A stretch of DNA of 64,000 nt from the NCBI RefSeq assembly GCF_003096035.1, contig NZ_CP029186.1:447001-511000 (forward strand). Reading direction: 5' to 3'. Source of the DNA: Flavobacterium album. Its GTDB lineage: Bacteria > Bacteroidota > Bacteroidia > Flavobacteriales > Flavobacteriaceae. The translations under genes were made by a program, and so were the position numbers. The notes below the pieces were generated by a model. The model did no database searches, was not told the origin of the DNA, and worked only from the letters and a program-made list of their open reading frames with translations. Positions 36,082 through 44,551 of the stretch are shown piece by piece (position 1 is the stretch's first letter; each line of letters starts with the position of its first letter).

Positions 36082-37425
36082 TTAATAGTGACATTTTCCA
36101 CACTCAGTTCCGCCCATGTCAGCAGCGGTAAGCTTGTCCTTGCCATACTTTTTAGCAAGTTCATCGTGGATCTTGGCGTAGTATTCGTTGCCTTCTACCT
36201 TAACATCGGTTGTACGGTGGCAGTTGATACACCAGCCCATTGTAAGAGGGGAATGCTGTCTCATAACTTCCATTTTCTCAACCGGGCCGTGGCAGGTCTG
36301 GCATTCAACACCGGCAACAGTAACGTGCTGTGAGTGATTGAAGTAAACAAAGTCAGGAAGGTTGTGAATCCTAACCCATTTAACAGGCTTTTGAACTCCA
36401 GTGTATTTTTGCGCAGTAGCATCCCATCCTACCGCATTGTATAGCTTTTTGATTTCGCCAGTGTAGAATTCTTTTGAATGGTCAACATAAAGCGAATCTT
36501 TGTCTCCCTGGAATTCAGCGATATTTTTGTGGCAGTTCATACAAACATTCAGCGAAGGAATACCCGATGCTTTACTTACCCTTGCCGAAGAGTGGCAATA
36601 TTTACAATCGATACCATTATCACCGGCGTGGATCTTGTGCGAGAAGTGGATCGGCTGAACCGGTTCGTACCCCTGGTCAACTCCTATCTGCATAAGATAA
36701 CCGTAAAGGAAATATGATGAAGCCAGCATAAGCAGGATAACAGTAACCAATACCAGGAACTGGTTCTTAGCATAAGCTTTCCATAATGAAAGGCGGGGCT
36801 CGTCTACGATCACAACACCATTGGAAGCAGCAACCCTTCTTAATGTCCTGTTCACCAAAACAAGCATTACGATAAGGACACCAAGCACAAGGATAAGCGC
36901 ACCCAGTATCAACGCGTTTGAAGAACCGCCATTTGCGTTAGGATCAACAACTGGCGCCTTAACACCTCCGCCTCCACCGCCATTTTCAATTGGCATTGAT
37001 GTATAAGCCATGATATTATCAATATCACCCTCGCTCAGCTGCGGGAACGGCGTCATTACAGAGTTGTTGTTCTCAGCGAAAAGCTTTACAGCCGCCGGGT
37101 CGCCGGATTTTATCATTTCGCTGCTGTTATGCACCCATTTGTAGATCCATGCACGGTCATGCCTGTCAGCCACACCCCTAAGAGCAGGGCCTGTTGACTT
37201 AGCATCAAGCTTGTGACATGCAGCACAAAGACTGTTAAATAGTTCCTTTCCCTTCACAGGATCTCCTGCACCTGCTGCCGGAGCCGCTGCACCGCCTGCA
37301 GGAGCCTCAGCCGCCGCGGGAGCCGCAGTTTCCTGCGCAAAAGATGTAAGAGAGAATGACAGCGATAACGCCAGACAGAACAATAAAATTCTTGAAAACG
37401 AAGTATGGTTACCCACTTTTTTCAT
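36082..37425 (-). CDS. actA: Alternative complex III subunit ActA (multiheme cytochrome c)
   Basis: This 447-residue first gene of the operon has a signal peptide, then an Ala/Pro-rich linker, a monoheme c domain (CAACHK, about residue 67), one membrane helix (about 168-190) and a second helix (about 222-242). A C-terminal part follows with five more CxxCH motifs: CKYCHS, CMNCHK, CQTCHG, CINCHR and CGKCHY. That gives six heme sites. The five C-terminal hemes correspond to the pentaheme ActA core; the N-terminal cytochrome c domain is an added module. A well-matched promoter lies 83 bp upstream. Confidence 0.92.
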   Translation of the reverse strand: MKKVGNHTSFSRILLFCLALSLSFSLTSFAQETAAPAAAEAPAGGAAAPAAGAGDPVKGKELFNSLCAACHKLDAKSTGPALRGVADRHDRAWIYKWVHNSSEMIKSGDPAAVKLFAENNNSVMTPFPQLSEGDIDNIMAYTSMPIENGGGGGGVKAPVVDPNANGGSSNALILGALILVLGVLIVMLVLVNRTLRRVAASNGVVIVDEPRLSLWKAYAKNQFLVLVTVILLMLASSYFLYGYLMQIGVDQGYEPVQPIHFSHKIHAGDNGIDCKYCHSSARVSKASGIPSLNVCMNCHKNIAEFQGDKDSLYVDHSKEFYTGEIKKLYNAVGWDATAQKYTGVQKPVKWVRIHNLPDFVYFNHSQHVTVAGVECQTCHGPVEKMEVMRQHSPLTMGWCINCHRTTDVKVEGNEYYAKIHDELAKKYGKDKLTAADMGGTECGKCHY

Positions 37426-37507
37426 ATTAAAAATGATTATCGACTTAAATTGGTATAGTTTTTTCTGGACATATTATGGAAACACTATGCTTTTTAAAAA
37501 ACTCCCA

Positions 37508-37537
37508 CAAAAATACGACTTAAGGATTATTTTCAAA
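37508..37537 (-). promoter_or_regulatory. Promoter of the actABCDEF-cox2-cox1 operon
   Basis: On the minus strand TTTG (37537-37534), an 18-nt spacer, and TATTTTTG (37515-37508) match the Bacteroidota consensus in both boxes and spacing. The start site would be near 37502, giving a leader of about 75 nt before actA. Confidence 0.65.
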
Positions 37538-37612
37538 CCTTAAATAAATCTTAATACACAATTTATAATAATTCTAAATAAATCGCGTTTAGCCAGATAA
37601 AATAATATGTCG

Positions 37613-37620
37613 TACTTTTG
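37613..37620 (+). promoter_or_regulatory. -7 box of the SPOR gene promoter
   Basis: TACTTTTG fits TAnnTTTG and lies 17 nt before the ATG. The -33 region has only TTTA (37588-37591). It faces the divergent actA promoter, 75 bp away. Confidence 0.4.
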
Positions 37621-37637
37621 TATAAACACTGTTCATT

Positions 37638-38024
37638 ATGAGAATTTTAAAAACGGCACACCTTATTTTCCCTCTATTTTGCATTAGCTTATTCGGCACT
37701 AAATGCCTTGCACAGGAACGCGTTACTGTTGAACAGGACGCCCGGTTTGAGCAGCTTTTGGCAGAAAAACGCAGGATAAACCCTTCAATTACTGTAAATG
37801 ACAGGTTCAAAATACAGATTTTTTACGGCGAAAATGACAAAGCGAGAAAAACACTCTCCGACTTTAAAAAGGAGTTTAAAACCATAGACGGCACAATCGT
37901 TTTCGAAAGTCCAACGTATAAGGTATGGGTTGGCAGTTTCAGGTCACGTTTTGAAGCAGAAAAAAGCCTTGCTGACATCCGAAAAAAATACCCAAACGCA
38001 CTGCTGATAAAAGCCAACAAATAG
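37638..38024 (+). CDS. SPOR domain-containing secreted protein
   Basis: This 128-residue protein has a signal peptide (about 1-26, cut before QERVTVEQ), a short helical linker and a C-terminal SPOR domain (DRFKIQIFYGENDKARKTL, YKVWVGSFRSRFEAEKSL). SPOR domains bind denuded septal peptidoglycan, so the protein probably localises to the division site or cell wall. It is monocistronic and divergent from actA. Confidence 0.85.
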   Translation: MRILKTAHLIFPLFCISLFGTKCLAQERVTVEQDARFEQLLAEKRRINPSITVNDRFKIQIFYGENDKARKTLSDFKKEFKTIDGTIVFESPTYKVWVGSFRSRFEAEKSLADIRKKYPNALLIKANK

Positions 38025-38236
38025 GTCGTCATGTCATTATGGCGGTATTTATTCTGCCACGAATTTTCACTAATTTCCAATCCGGGGATACGAAGAAATG
38101 TTTTAACAGAGAGAAGTTGGCCTTAAGGAAAGATTACCGCGCTCCGTGCCTCTGCCTGCAATGACGGAAACAGAGAATATTTAGGGAAATAAGAATCAAT
38201 CTTAATAGAGAAAGAGATCATCCTATAAGCATATAA

Positions 38237-38268
38237 AGCAAAAATCCCGCAATTGCGGGATTTTTGCT
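38237..38268. terminator. Bidirectional terminator between the SPOR gene and infB
   Basis: This is a perfect 32-bp palindrome with arms AGCAAAAATCCCGCAA and TTGCGGGATTTTTGCT. A T run on either strand makes it usable for both the plus-strand SPOR gene and minus-strand infB. Confidence 0.85.
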
Positions 38269-38284
38269 ATAATGAAAAGCCGTT

Positions 38285-41134
38285 TTACTTAAGCTTTTTC
38301 TTCACTTCTACTTCCTGGTAAGCTTCTATAATATCAAGTTGCTGTATGTCGTTGTAATTCTTGATCTGCATACCGCAATCGTAACCTTTAGAAACTTCTT
38401 TCACGTCGTCTTTAAAACGCTTCAGGGCAGCAAGCTCGCCAGTGTAGATAACCACACCGTCCCTGATAAGCCTAATTTTCGATCCCCTGAATATCTTGCC
38501 ATCGGTTACCATACATCCTGCGATAGTTCCCACCTTAGAAATCTTGAAGGTTTCGCGTATCTCGGCAGTACCCGTAACTTCTTCCTTAAGTTCCGGCGAA
38601 AGCATGCCTTCCATTGCGTCTTTCAGGTCATCGATAGCATCGTAGATGATCGAATAGTTCCTGATATCGATTTCTTCCTTGTCGGCCAATGTCCTGGCGC
38701 TCGCAGAAGGGCGTACGTTAAACCCGATAATGATCGCATCGGAAGCCGAAGCCAGCAATACGTCAGATTCGGTGATCGCGCCTACTCCTTTATGGATGAT
38801 ATTGATCTGGATCTCTTCAGTAGAAAGTTTTGAGAACGAGTCGGATAGTGCCTCAACAGAACCGTCCACGTCACCTTTAAGGATGATGTTAAGCTCCTTG
38901 AACTGTCCAAGCGCGATCCTTCTTCCAATCTCGGCAAGCGTGATGTGCCTTTGTGTACGAACCGATTGCTCACGCATTAACTGTGTACGTTTGGCAGCGA
39001 TCTGTTTTGCTTCCCTTTCATCTTCAAATACGCTGAATTTATCACCCGCTGTTGGCGCGCCGTCCAGACCTAATATGGATATAGGTGTGGAAGGGCCAGC
39101 CTCTTTAACGTTGTGTCCGCGTTCATCGTGCATCGCCTTGATTTTACCATGGTGCTTGCCCGCAAGTACATAGTCGCCCACGCGCAGCGTACCGCCCTGT
39201 ACAAGTACTGTAGATATGTATCCCCTTCCCTTATCAAGGAAAGCCTCAACAACAGTTCCCACAGCCGCCTTATCAGGATTTGCCTTAAGGTCGAGTATTT
39301 CTGCCTCAAGCAATACTTTTTCAAGCAGCTCTTTTACGCCGAGGCCTGTTTTGGCAGAGATGTCGTGCGATTGTATCTTACCGCCCCAGTCTTCTACCAG
39401 GAGGTTCATACCCGCAAGCCTTTCTTTTATCTTTTCAGGATTCGCCGCCGGCTTATCCACTTTATTGATCGCAAATATAATTGGCACTCCCGCCGCCTGT
39501 GCGTGGTTGATCGCCTCTTTTGTCTGTGGCATGATGTCGTCGTCTGCCGCTATAACAATAATAGCGATATCGGTCACCTGCGCACCCCTGGCCCTCATCG
39601 CGGTAAACGCCTCGTGGCCCGGTGTATCAAGGAATGCTATTTTCTGGCCATTATCCAGCGTTACCCCGTAGGCACCGATGTGCTGGGTTATACCACCTGA
39701 TTCACCTGCGATAACATTCTCTTTACGAATGTAGTCAAGGAGCGATGTCTTACCGTGGTCAACGTGGCCCATTACGGTAACGATCGGAGCCCTGAATACA
39801 AGGTCCTCTTCCCTGTCTTCCACTACTTCCATTGATTCCTCGATATCTGTAGTGACAAATTCCACCTCATAACCAAATTCGTCTGCCACAATAGTCAGCG
39901 TTTCGGCATCAAGCCTTTGGTTCATGGTAACCATGATACCCAATGACATACATACTGAGATCACTTTGGTGATAGGCACATCCATCATGGTCGCAATTTC
40001 ACCAACGGTAACAAATTCTGTCACCTTAAGCACTTTGCTTCCTTCGTCAAGCATTCTTTGCTCATCGTCCGATTTCTGACGGTGGCTGTCACGCTTGTCC
40101 CTACGGTATTTTGCCGCTTTGGATTTACCCCCTTTGCCCTGAAGCTTTTCAAGGGTTTCACGGATCTGGTTCTTAACTTCTTCTTCGGTAGGCTCTACTT
40201 TAGAAACTATAGCGGGGCGCTTGCCTGTATTCGGCCCGAATTTGTTCGCAGCAGGTTGTCCCGGCCTGTTTTGCCCAGGGCCTCCCTGTCCGCCCGGCCT
40301 GTTCTGGCCCGGACCGCCCTGTCCCTGTGGTTTCGGTGTGATCCTTTTCCTTTTGTTTTTATCGTTGTTCTGGTTTCCGCCACCCGGGGTTATGGCTGCG
40401 CCACCCGGTTTCTGGCCATCTTTCCTGAACTCTTCTTTTTTCTTTTTAGGCTTATTGAACTGCGAAAGGTCAATAGTCTGCCCTGTAAAAGTAGCCCCTG
40501 TAAGCTTTTGGTACTGGGTCGCTATCTTTTCTTCCTCTGCCGGCGCTTCAGGAGCGGCAGCAGGCTGTTCTTTCTGGCCTTCTGCAGGCTTTTGCGCCAC
40601 CCTCGGCTGTATAGCAGGTGCGGCTTTAGGCTGCTCGGGCGCTGCTTCCTTCGAAGCTGCGGCAGGTGTTGCTGCAGGCTCTGCCGGTTTTGGCGCCTCC
40701 TGTGGTTTTTCGGCAGCTGCCGCCTGTGGCTCAGCCTTTGCCGGAGCGTCTGAAGCAGGCTCTGCTTTTTTGGCATTAAGGTCAATTTTGCCAACAGAAA
40801 CCGGCCCGGAAAGTGAGGCTTTGGCCCTTATCACTTCCTGTCGTTGCTTTTCTTCATCCTGCCTCCTCTTTTCTTCCAGCTCACGTTCGCGCTCTATACG
40901 AAGCGCTTCCTTCTCCTTCCTTTTCTCCTCGCTGACTTCGAGGGAAGCGGCCTTGTTTCCTTTGTCGGCAGAAAATTGATTGTAAAGAGTATTATATTCC
41001 TCGCCCGAGATCTTGGCATTTGGGCTGGCTTCGATAGCGAAACCCTTGTCCTTAAGGAACTCAACGGCCCTGTCAAGCGAAATATTTAATTCCCTTAATA
41101 CTTTGTTTATTCTTATTGCTCTTTCTTCAGACAT
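38285..41134 (-). CDS. infB: Translation initiation factor IF-2
   Basis: This is a 949-residue GTPase that brings fMet-tRNA to the ribosome. Residues 1-55 form the IF2 N-terminal domain ([20 protein letters not shown]). About 56-330 is a long Ala/Pro/Gln/Gly-rich low-complexity linker, including repeated [11 protein letters not shown]. The G domain has [22 protein letters not shown] and NKVDKP. The C-terminal EF-Tu-like and initiator-tRNA domains follow. It is the third gene of rimP-nusA-infB, 53 bp after nusA. Confidence 0.96.
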   Translation of the reverse strand: MSEERAIRINKVLRELNISLDRAVEFLKDKGFAIEASPNAKISGEEYNTLYNQFSADKGNKAASLEVSEEKRKEKEALRIERERELEEKRRQDEEKQRQEVIRAKASLSGPVSVGKIDLNAKKAEPASDAPAKAEPQAAAAEKPQEAPKPAEPAATPAAASKEAAPEQPKAAPAIQPRVAQKPAEGQKEQPAAAPEAPAEEEKIATQYQKLTGATFTGQTIDLSQFNKPKKKKEEFRKDGQKPGGAAITPGGGNQNNDKNKRKRITPKPQGQGGPGQNRPGGQGGPGQNRPGQPAANKFGPNTGKRPAIVSKVEPTEEEVKNQIRETLEKLQGKGGKSKAAKYRRDKRDSHRQKSDDEQRMLDEGSKVLKVTEFVTVGEIATMMDVPITKVISVCMSLGIMVTMNQRLDAETLTIVADEFGYEVEFVTTDIEESMEVVEDREEDLVFRAPIVTVMGHVDHGKTSLLDYIRKENVIAGESGGITQHIGAYGVTLDNGQKIAFLDTPGHEAFTAMRARGAQVTDIAIIVIAADDDIMPQTKEAINHAQAAGVPIIFAINKVDKPAANPEKIKERLAGMNLLVEDWGGKIQSHDISAKTGLGVKELLEKVLLEAEILDLKANPDKAAVGTVVEAFLDKGRGYISTVLVQGGTLRVGDYVLAGKHHGKIKAMHDERGHNVKEAGPSTPISILGLDGAPTAGDKFSVFEDEREAKQIAAKRTQLMREQSVRTQRHITLAEIGRRIALGQFKELNIILKGDVDGSVEALSDSFSKLSTEEIQINIIHKGVGAITESDVLLASASDAIIIGFNVRPSASARTLADKEEIDIRNYSIIYDAIDDLKDAMEGMLSPELKEEVTGTAEIRETFKISKVGTIAGCMVTDGKIFRGSKIRLIRDGVVIYTGELAALKRFKDDVKEVSKGYDCGMQIKNYNDIQQLDIIEAYQEVEVKKKLK

Positions 41135-41187
41135 ACAATCTTATTAATTTATCTTCTTTGTTGTGTTGTGCTGTGTGTTAAACCGGA

Positions 41188-42429
41188 CTAATCCTCAAAT
41201 TCTTCTTTCAATATCCGCATCACATCAAGTATGGTCTCCTCTTCAAGGTCGGTCCTTCTAACAAGATCAGCAACATCCTGCTTTAGTACGCTCCTTGCGG
41301 TATCGAGGCCGATCTTTGCAAACTCGGCAATGATCCATGCTTCGATCTCATCAGAGAACTCTGTTAATTCAACGTCCTCATCCTCAGCAGCGGTCCCTTC
41401 GCGGATAACGTCAAGCTCGTAGCCTGTAAGCAAACCTGCCAGCTTGATGTTGTGGCCGCCCCTTCCTATCGCTTTGGAAACCTCTTCCAGCTTAAGGAAC
41501 ACCTCTGCCCTGTGATTCGTTTCATCTATCTTTATAGATGATACTTTTGCCGGGCTCAATGCCCTTGATATGTATAATTGCGTGTTTGTCGTATAATTGA
41601 TCACGTCGATGTTCTCATTGCCGAGTTCGCGGACGATACCATGGATACGGGAACCTTTCATCCCCACACAGGCCCCAACCGGGTCTATCCTGTCATCATA
41701 AGAATCTACCGCTACTTTTGCTTTTTCACCCGGAATCCTTACCACTTTTTTCACGGTGATCAGGCCGTCGAAAACTTCCGGTATCTCCTGCTCGAACAAT
41801 TTCTCAAGGAACAGCTCTGATGTACGCGACATAATGATCATCGGCTTGTTGCCTTTCAGCTCTACGCTTTCGATGATGCCGCGCACGTTGTCACCCTTCC
41901 TGAAAAAGTCAGACGGTATCTGCTTTTCTTTCGGCAAAACGATCTCGTTGCCTTCATCATCCACCAAAATTACGGCTTTTGGCCTTACATGGTGTACTTC
42001 TGCTGTATAAATATCGCCTGTAAGGTCTTTAAATTGCTTATACAGGTTGGTATTATCGTGCTCGTGTATCTTCGAAATAAGATTTTGGCGCAGCGCCAGT
42101 ATCGCCCTGCGGCCCAACTGGATAAGCTTCACTTCTTCCGAAACATCCTCACCCACTTCAAAGTCGGGCTCTATCCTTCTCGCTTCGCTAAGTGAAATCT
42201 CCTGGTTAGGGTCTTCTACTTCGCCGTCGGCAACCACCACACGGTTCCTCCATATCTCCATATCCCCTTTGTCAGGGTTGATGATAATATCAAAGTTATC
42301 ATCTGATCCATATTTCTTCTTCAGTGCATTCCTGAATACATCTTCCAGTATCGCCATCAGCGTAACGCGATCTATAAGCTTATCATCTTTAAACTCTGAA
42401 AACGAATCGATTAATGCGAGATTTTCCAT
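41188..42429 (-). CDS. nusA: Transcription termination/antitermination factor NusA
   Basis: This 413-residue protein has the NusA N-terminal RNA polymerase-binding domain, an S1 domain (about 135-200) and two KH domains. The KH landmarks are VGACVGMKGSRIHGIVREL and KAIGRGGHNIKLAGLLTG. It lacks the C-terminal acidic repeat domains found in enterobacterial NusA, as is usual outside Proteobacteria. It is located between rimP and infB. NusA may regulate its own operon through the leader hairpin at 42920-42944. Confidence 0.95.
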   Translation of the reverse strand: MENLALIDSFSEFKDDKLIDRVTLMAILEDVFRNALKKKYGSDDNFDIIINPDKGDMEIWRNRVVVADGEVEDPNQEISLSEARRIEPDFEVGEDVSEEVKLIQLGRRAILALRQNLISKIHEHDNTNLYKQFKDLTGDIYTAEVHHVRPKAVILVDDEGNEIVLPKEKQIPSDFFRKGDNVRGIIESVELKGNKPMIIMSRTSELFLEKLFEQEIPEVFDGLITVKKVVRIPGEKAKVAVDSYDDRIDPVGACVGMKGSRIHGIVRELGNENIDVINYTTNTQLYISRALSPAKVSSIKIDETNHRAEVFLKLEEVSKAIGRGGHNIKLAGLLTGYELDVIREGTAAEDEDVELTEFSDEIEAWIIAEFAKIGLDTARSVLKQDVADLVRRTDLEEETILDVMRILKEEFED

Positions 42430-42446
42430 GCCAACTTTCTATTTTT

Positions 42447-42911
42447 TTAAAATTTTATTACAACAACTGCCTGTTTGATGTCCTGATAAGGTATTTCTTC
42501 CCTTTTTTGTACGGTTTCTTTCCCTTTCCCTATTTGTTTGGGTTCGCGGGCGGTCCACTCGAGGACAATAAATTCTTCATTCGCATCGGTAAGGTCTGCT
42601 TCAATTTCTTTATCAGCAGTTTTTACGTTAAGTATCCTTCCAATATTCTTTTTGTACTGCCTTGGGTTGGTAAGCGGGCTTGTTGCCCCGGCCGAAGCCA
42701 CCTCCAGCGAAAAATCTTCTTCTTCCCTGTCGAGATTGTGCTCTATGGCCCTGCTCACATCGATGCAGTCCTGGAGGTTTACCCCATTATCGCCATCAAG
42801 CGTTACCATGATCTTGTTTGCCCCGGTAATGGAAAAGTCTATTAAAAACAGCGAAGGCCGCTCTTCAAGGGCCTTTTCCAGCAATGCGGCCACTTTTTCC
42901 TTAAATGTCAT
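42447..42911 (-). CDS. rimP: Ribosome maturation factor RimP
   Basis: This 154-residue protein assists 30S subunit maturation. Family features are the N-terminal alpha/beta domain ([20 protein letters not shown], the hydrophobic YSLEVSSPG-like stretch here [14 protein letters not shown]) and the C-terminal SH3-like barrel. It is the first gene of rimP-nusA-infB, 17 bp ahead of nusA. A terminator-like hairpin sits just ahead of its start codon. Confidence 0.92.
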   Translation of the reverse strand: MTFKEKVAALLEKALEERPSLFLIDFSITGANKIMVTLDGDNGVNLQDCIDVSRAIEHNLDREEEDFSLEVASAGATSPLTNPRQYKKNIGRILNVKTADKEIEADLTDANEEFIVLEWTAREPKQIGKGKETVQKREEIPYQDIKQAVVVIKF

Positions 42912-42919
42912 ATCTGTAT

Positions 42920-42944
42920 AAAAAGAGGGGACTCCTGTCCCCTC
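42920..42944 (-). promoter_or_regulatory. Terminator-like hairpin in the rimP-nusA-infB leader
   Basis: Read on the minus strand, GAGGGGAC (42944-42937), loop AGGA, GTCCCCTC (42932-42925) is followed by TTTTT at 42924-42920 (stem 8 bp, 4-nt loop). The rimP ATG begins 8 nt further on. The next gene upstream is on the other strand, so the hairpin lies in the operon's own leader and may act as an attenuator. Confidence 0.6.
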
Positions 42945-42972
42945 ATTATTTAGTATTTATTAAATAACCGTG

Positions 42973-42980
42973 CAAATATA
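42973..42980 (-). promoter_or_regulatory. -7 box of the rimP-nusA-infB promoter
   Basis: TATATTTG on the minus strand fits TAnnTTTG. It would place the start near 42967, so the leader hairpin (42944-42920) would be transcribed. No convincing -33 TTTG is present. Confidence 0.4.
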
Positions 42981-43032
42981 CTACTTTTTTTTATATCTTT
43001 AAAATCATTGCATAAATCTTGAAAATCATTGG

Positions 43033-43103
43033 GTAATGTAAAATTTATGCTTACCTTTATTGTCTTAATTTTCCAACCAAATTCCTGTTAAATTTTACAT
43101 TAC
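43033..43103. repeat. 15-bp inverted repeat upstream of the universal stress gene
   Basis: GTAATGTAAAATTTA (43033-43047) is inverted exactly as TAAATTTTACATTAC (43089-43103), with 41 bp between. The second arm ends 21 bp before the usp start codon. It may be a regulator binding pair or form a leader stem. Confidence 0.5.
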
Positions 43104-43124
43104 AACAATTACATTTTACAAACC

Positions 43125-43970
43125 ATGAAAAAAATCCTAGTACCTACCGATTTCTCAGACCACGCCGAATATGCCCTGAAAGTAGCTGCTCAAATTGCAC
43201 GTAAAAATAACGGCGAAATATACATTTTACACATGCTGGAGCTGCCTCACCTCGCAAGCGACGGGATTGGCGAAAGCAACGCAGTAGGCACCAGTTCGGC
43301 CCTGCCGGAAGTTATGTTCTTTATGCAAAAGACGCGTGAGCGCTTTGAAGAGATACTTAGCCAGCCCTACCTTGAAGGCATCACGGTGGTTGAGGCGATA
43401 CAGTTCGAAAAAGCATTTGATGGCATTATAACACACAGTAAAAAACATGATATCGACCTTATAGTGATGGGCTCCCATGGTGCTAGCGGCTTCCACGAAA
43501 TGTTCATCGGCTCCAACACCGAGAAAGTGGTAAGGACGTCTGACGTACCGGTTTTGGTCATCAAAAAAGAAGAAGGCGAGTTCAACCCGCAGAAATTCGT
43601 GTTCGCTTCGGACTTCTCAGACGAAATTAAAAAACCATTTGAAAAAGCAGTTTATTTCGCCAACAGCTTCGGAGTACACATGCACCTGGTACTGATTAAT
43701 ACACCAAGCGATTTCAAATCGACACACGCTGCCGAAAAGAGGATGCACGACTTTGCTTCGAAATTCAGCATAGACAACGGATACACCTCACATGTTTATA
43801 ATGATGTGAATGTAGAAAAAGGGATACTGCATTTTGCCAACAGCGTAAATGCCGACCTTATAGGAATGTCTACACACGGAAGGCACGGGCTTTCCCACTT
43901 CTTTAACGGAAGCATCAGCGAAGACCTTGTAAACCATTCGGTACGCCCGGTAATCACGTTCAGGATATGA
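43125..43970 (+). CDS. Universal stress protein, tandem UspA domains
   Basis: This 281-residue protein contains two Usp domains (about 1-148 and 155-281). The first has the ATP-binding loop GSHGASGFHEMFIGSNTEKV, the second the matching but shorter STHGRHGLSHFFNGSISEDL. It is cytoplasmic and induced by stress or growth arrest in known cases. It stands alone, with a terminator 31 bp downstream and an unusual inverted repeat upstream. Confidence 0.9.
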   Translation: MKKILVPTDFSDHAEYALKVAAQIARKNNGEIYILHMLELPHLASDGIGESNAVGTSSALPEVMFFMQKTRERFEEILSQPYLEGITVVEAIQFEKAFDGIITHSKKHDIDLIVMGSHGASGFHEMFIGSNTEKVVRTSDVPVLVIKKEEGEFNPQKFVFASDFSDEIKKPFEKAVYFANSFGVHMHLVLINTPSDFKSTHAAEKRMHDFASKFSIDNGYTSHVYNDVNVEKGILHFANSVNADLIGMSTHGRHGLSHFFNGSISEDLVNHSVRPVITFRI

Positions 43971-44000
43971 TCTTATAAAAGAACTATAAAGTAGCTCTGC

Positions 44001-44036
44001 AAACCCCAAAGACTTAACATCCTTTGGGGTTTTTGT
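44001..44036 (+). terminator. Terminator of the universal stress gene
   Basis: AAACCCCAAAG (44001-44011) pairs with CTTTGGGGTTT (44022-44032), followed by T-rich DNA. It resembles half of the 33-bp palindrome family (ACCCCAAAGG core) but has a different loop. Confidence 0.75.
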
Positions 44037-44059
44037 TTGTAATAAGACTCTTAAAATCC

Positions 44060-44105
44060 TACCCCCGACCCCTCTCCCAAGGAAAAGGGAGCGAGACGTG
44101 CCGAC
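44060..44105. repeat. Degenerate CCCTCTCC repeat near the tRNA gene
   Basis: ACCCCTCTCCCAAGGAAAAG followed by GGAGCGAGACGTGCC resembles the elements at 20543-20597 and 49564-49683 but is degenerate in the second stem arm and the 3' motif. Confidence 0.45.
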
Positions 44106-44235
44106 AGGGCGTGACAAGTTATAAACGTACAGGTTTGCCAACTTTATACTAAAAGGCAATCCCCACAACTTTTGGTATTGCTACGTTTTAGTATTGATCC
44201 TCCAAATCCTTCGCGGCTCCTTCGCAATAGTAAAC

Positions 44236-44267
44236 AAAAAAGCCTCCCATTTCTGAGAGGCTTTTTT
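44236..44267 (-). terminator. Terminator of tRNA-Gln
   Basis: AAAAAAGCCTC on the minus strand pairs with GAGGCTTTTTT around TCAGAAATGG. It begins just after the tRNA 3' end. Confidence 0.8.
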
Positions 44268-44268
44268 G

Positions 44269-44339
44269 TTGACCCACTAGGACTCGAACCTAGAACGACT
44301 GAACCAAAATCAGCTGTGTTACCATTACACCATGGGTCA
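44269..44339 (-). tRNA. tRNA-Gln(UUG)
   Basis: The minus strand folds as a 71-nt cloverleaf. The acceptor is TGACCCA/TGGGTCA with a U1-A72 pair typical of Gln tRNA; the discriminator is A. The D stem is GTGT/ACAC and the anticodon stem GCTGA/TCAGT. The loop TTTTGGT gives anticodon TTG. The T stem is CTAGG/CCTAG with loop TTCGAGT. CCA is not encoded. A terminator follows immediately. Confidence 0.95.
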
Positions 44340-44551
44340 ATTTAGCTACTTTGCCCTGTTTATCCTGTTTTCACAGGCACTGACAGAACTTGTTTGCGGG
44401 TGCAAATGTAACATATAATTTTTTTATTGCAAATTTTTACTAAAAAATATTGAAAATAAATTACGCCAAAAATGATAACATCCTTATTTAGAATACAATG
44501 AATTTAACATCCGGCGTAAAAAGATAACACAGCAGAACAATTGGGTTAATA

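Noticed and set aside
40221-40979. Plus-strand ORF (252 codons) opposite the infB linker
   Set aside because: Composition (Gly/Ala/Phe/Pro/Cys) mirrors the Ala/Pro/Gln-rich IF-2 linker on the other strand; no independent evidence of coding.
41188-42429. Truncated NusA
   Set aside because: The absence of C-terminal acidic repeats is normal outside Proteobacteria; the frame is intact.
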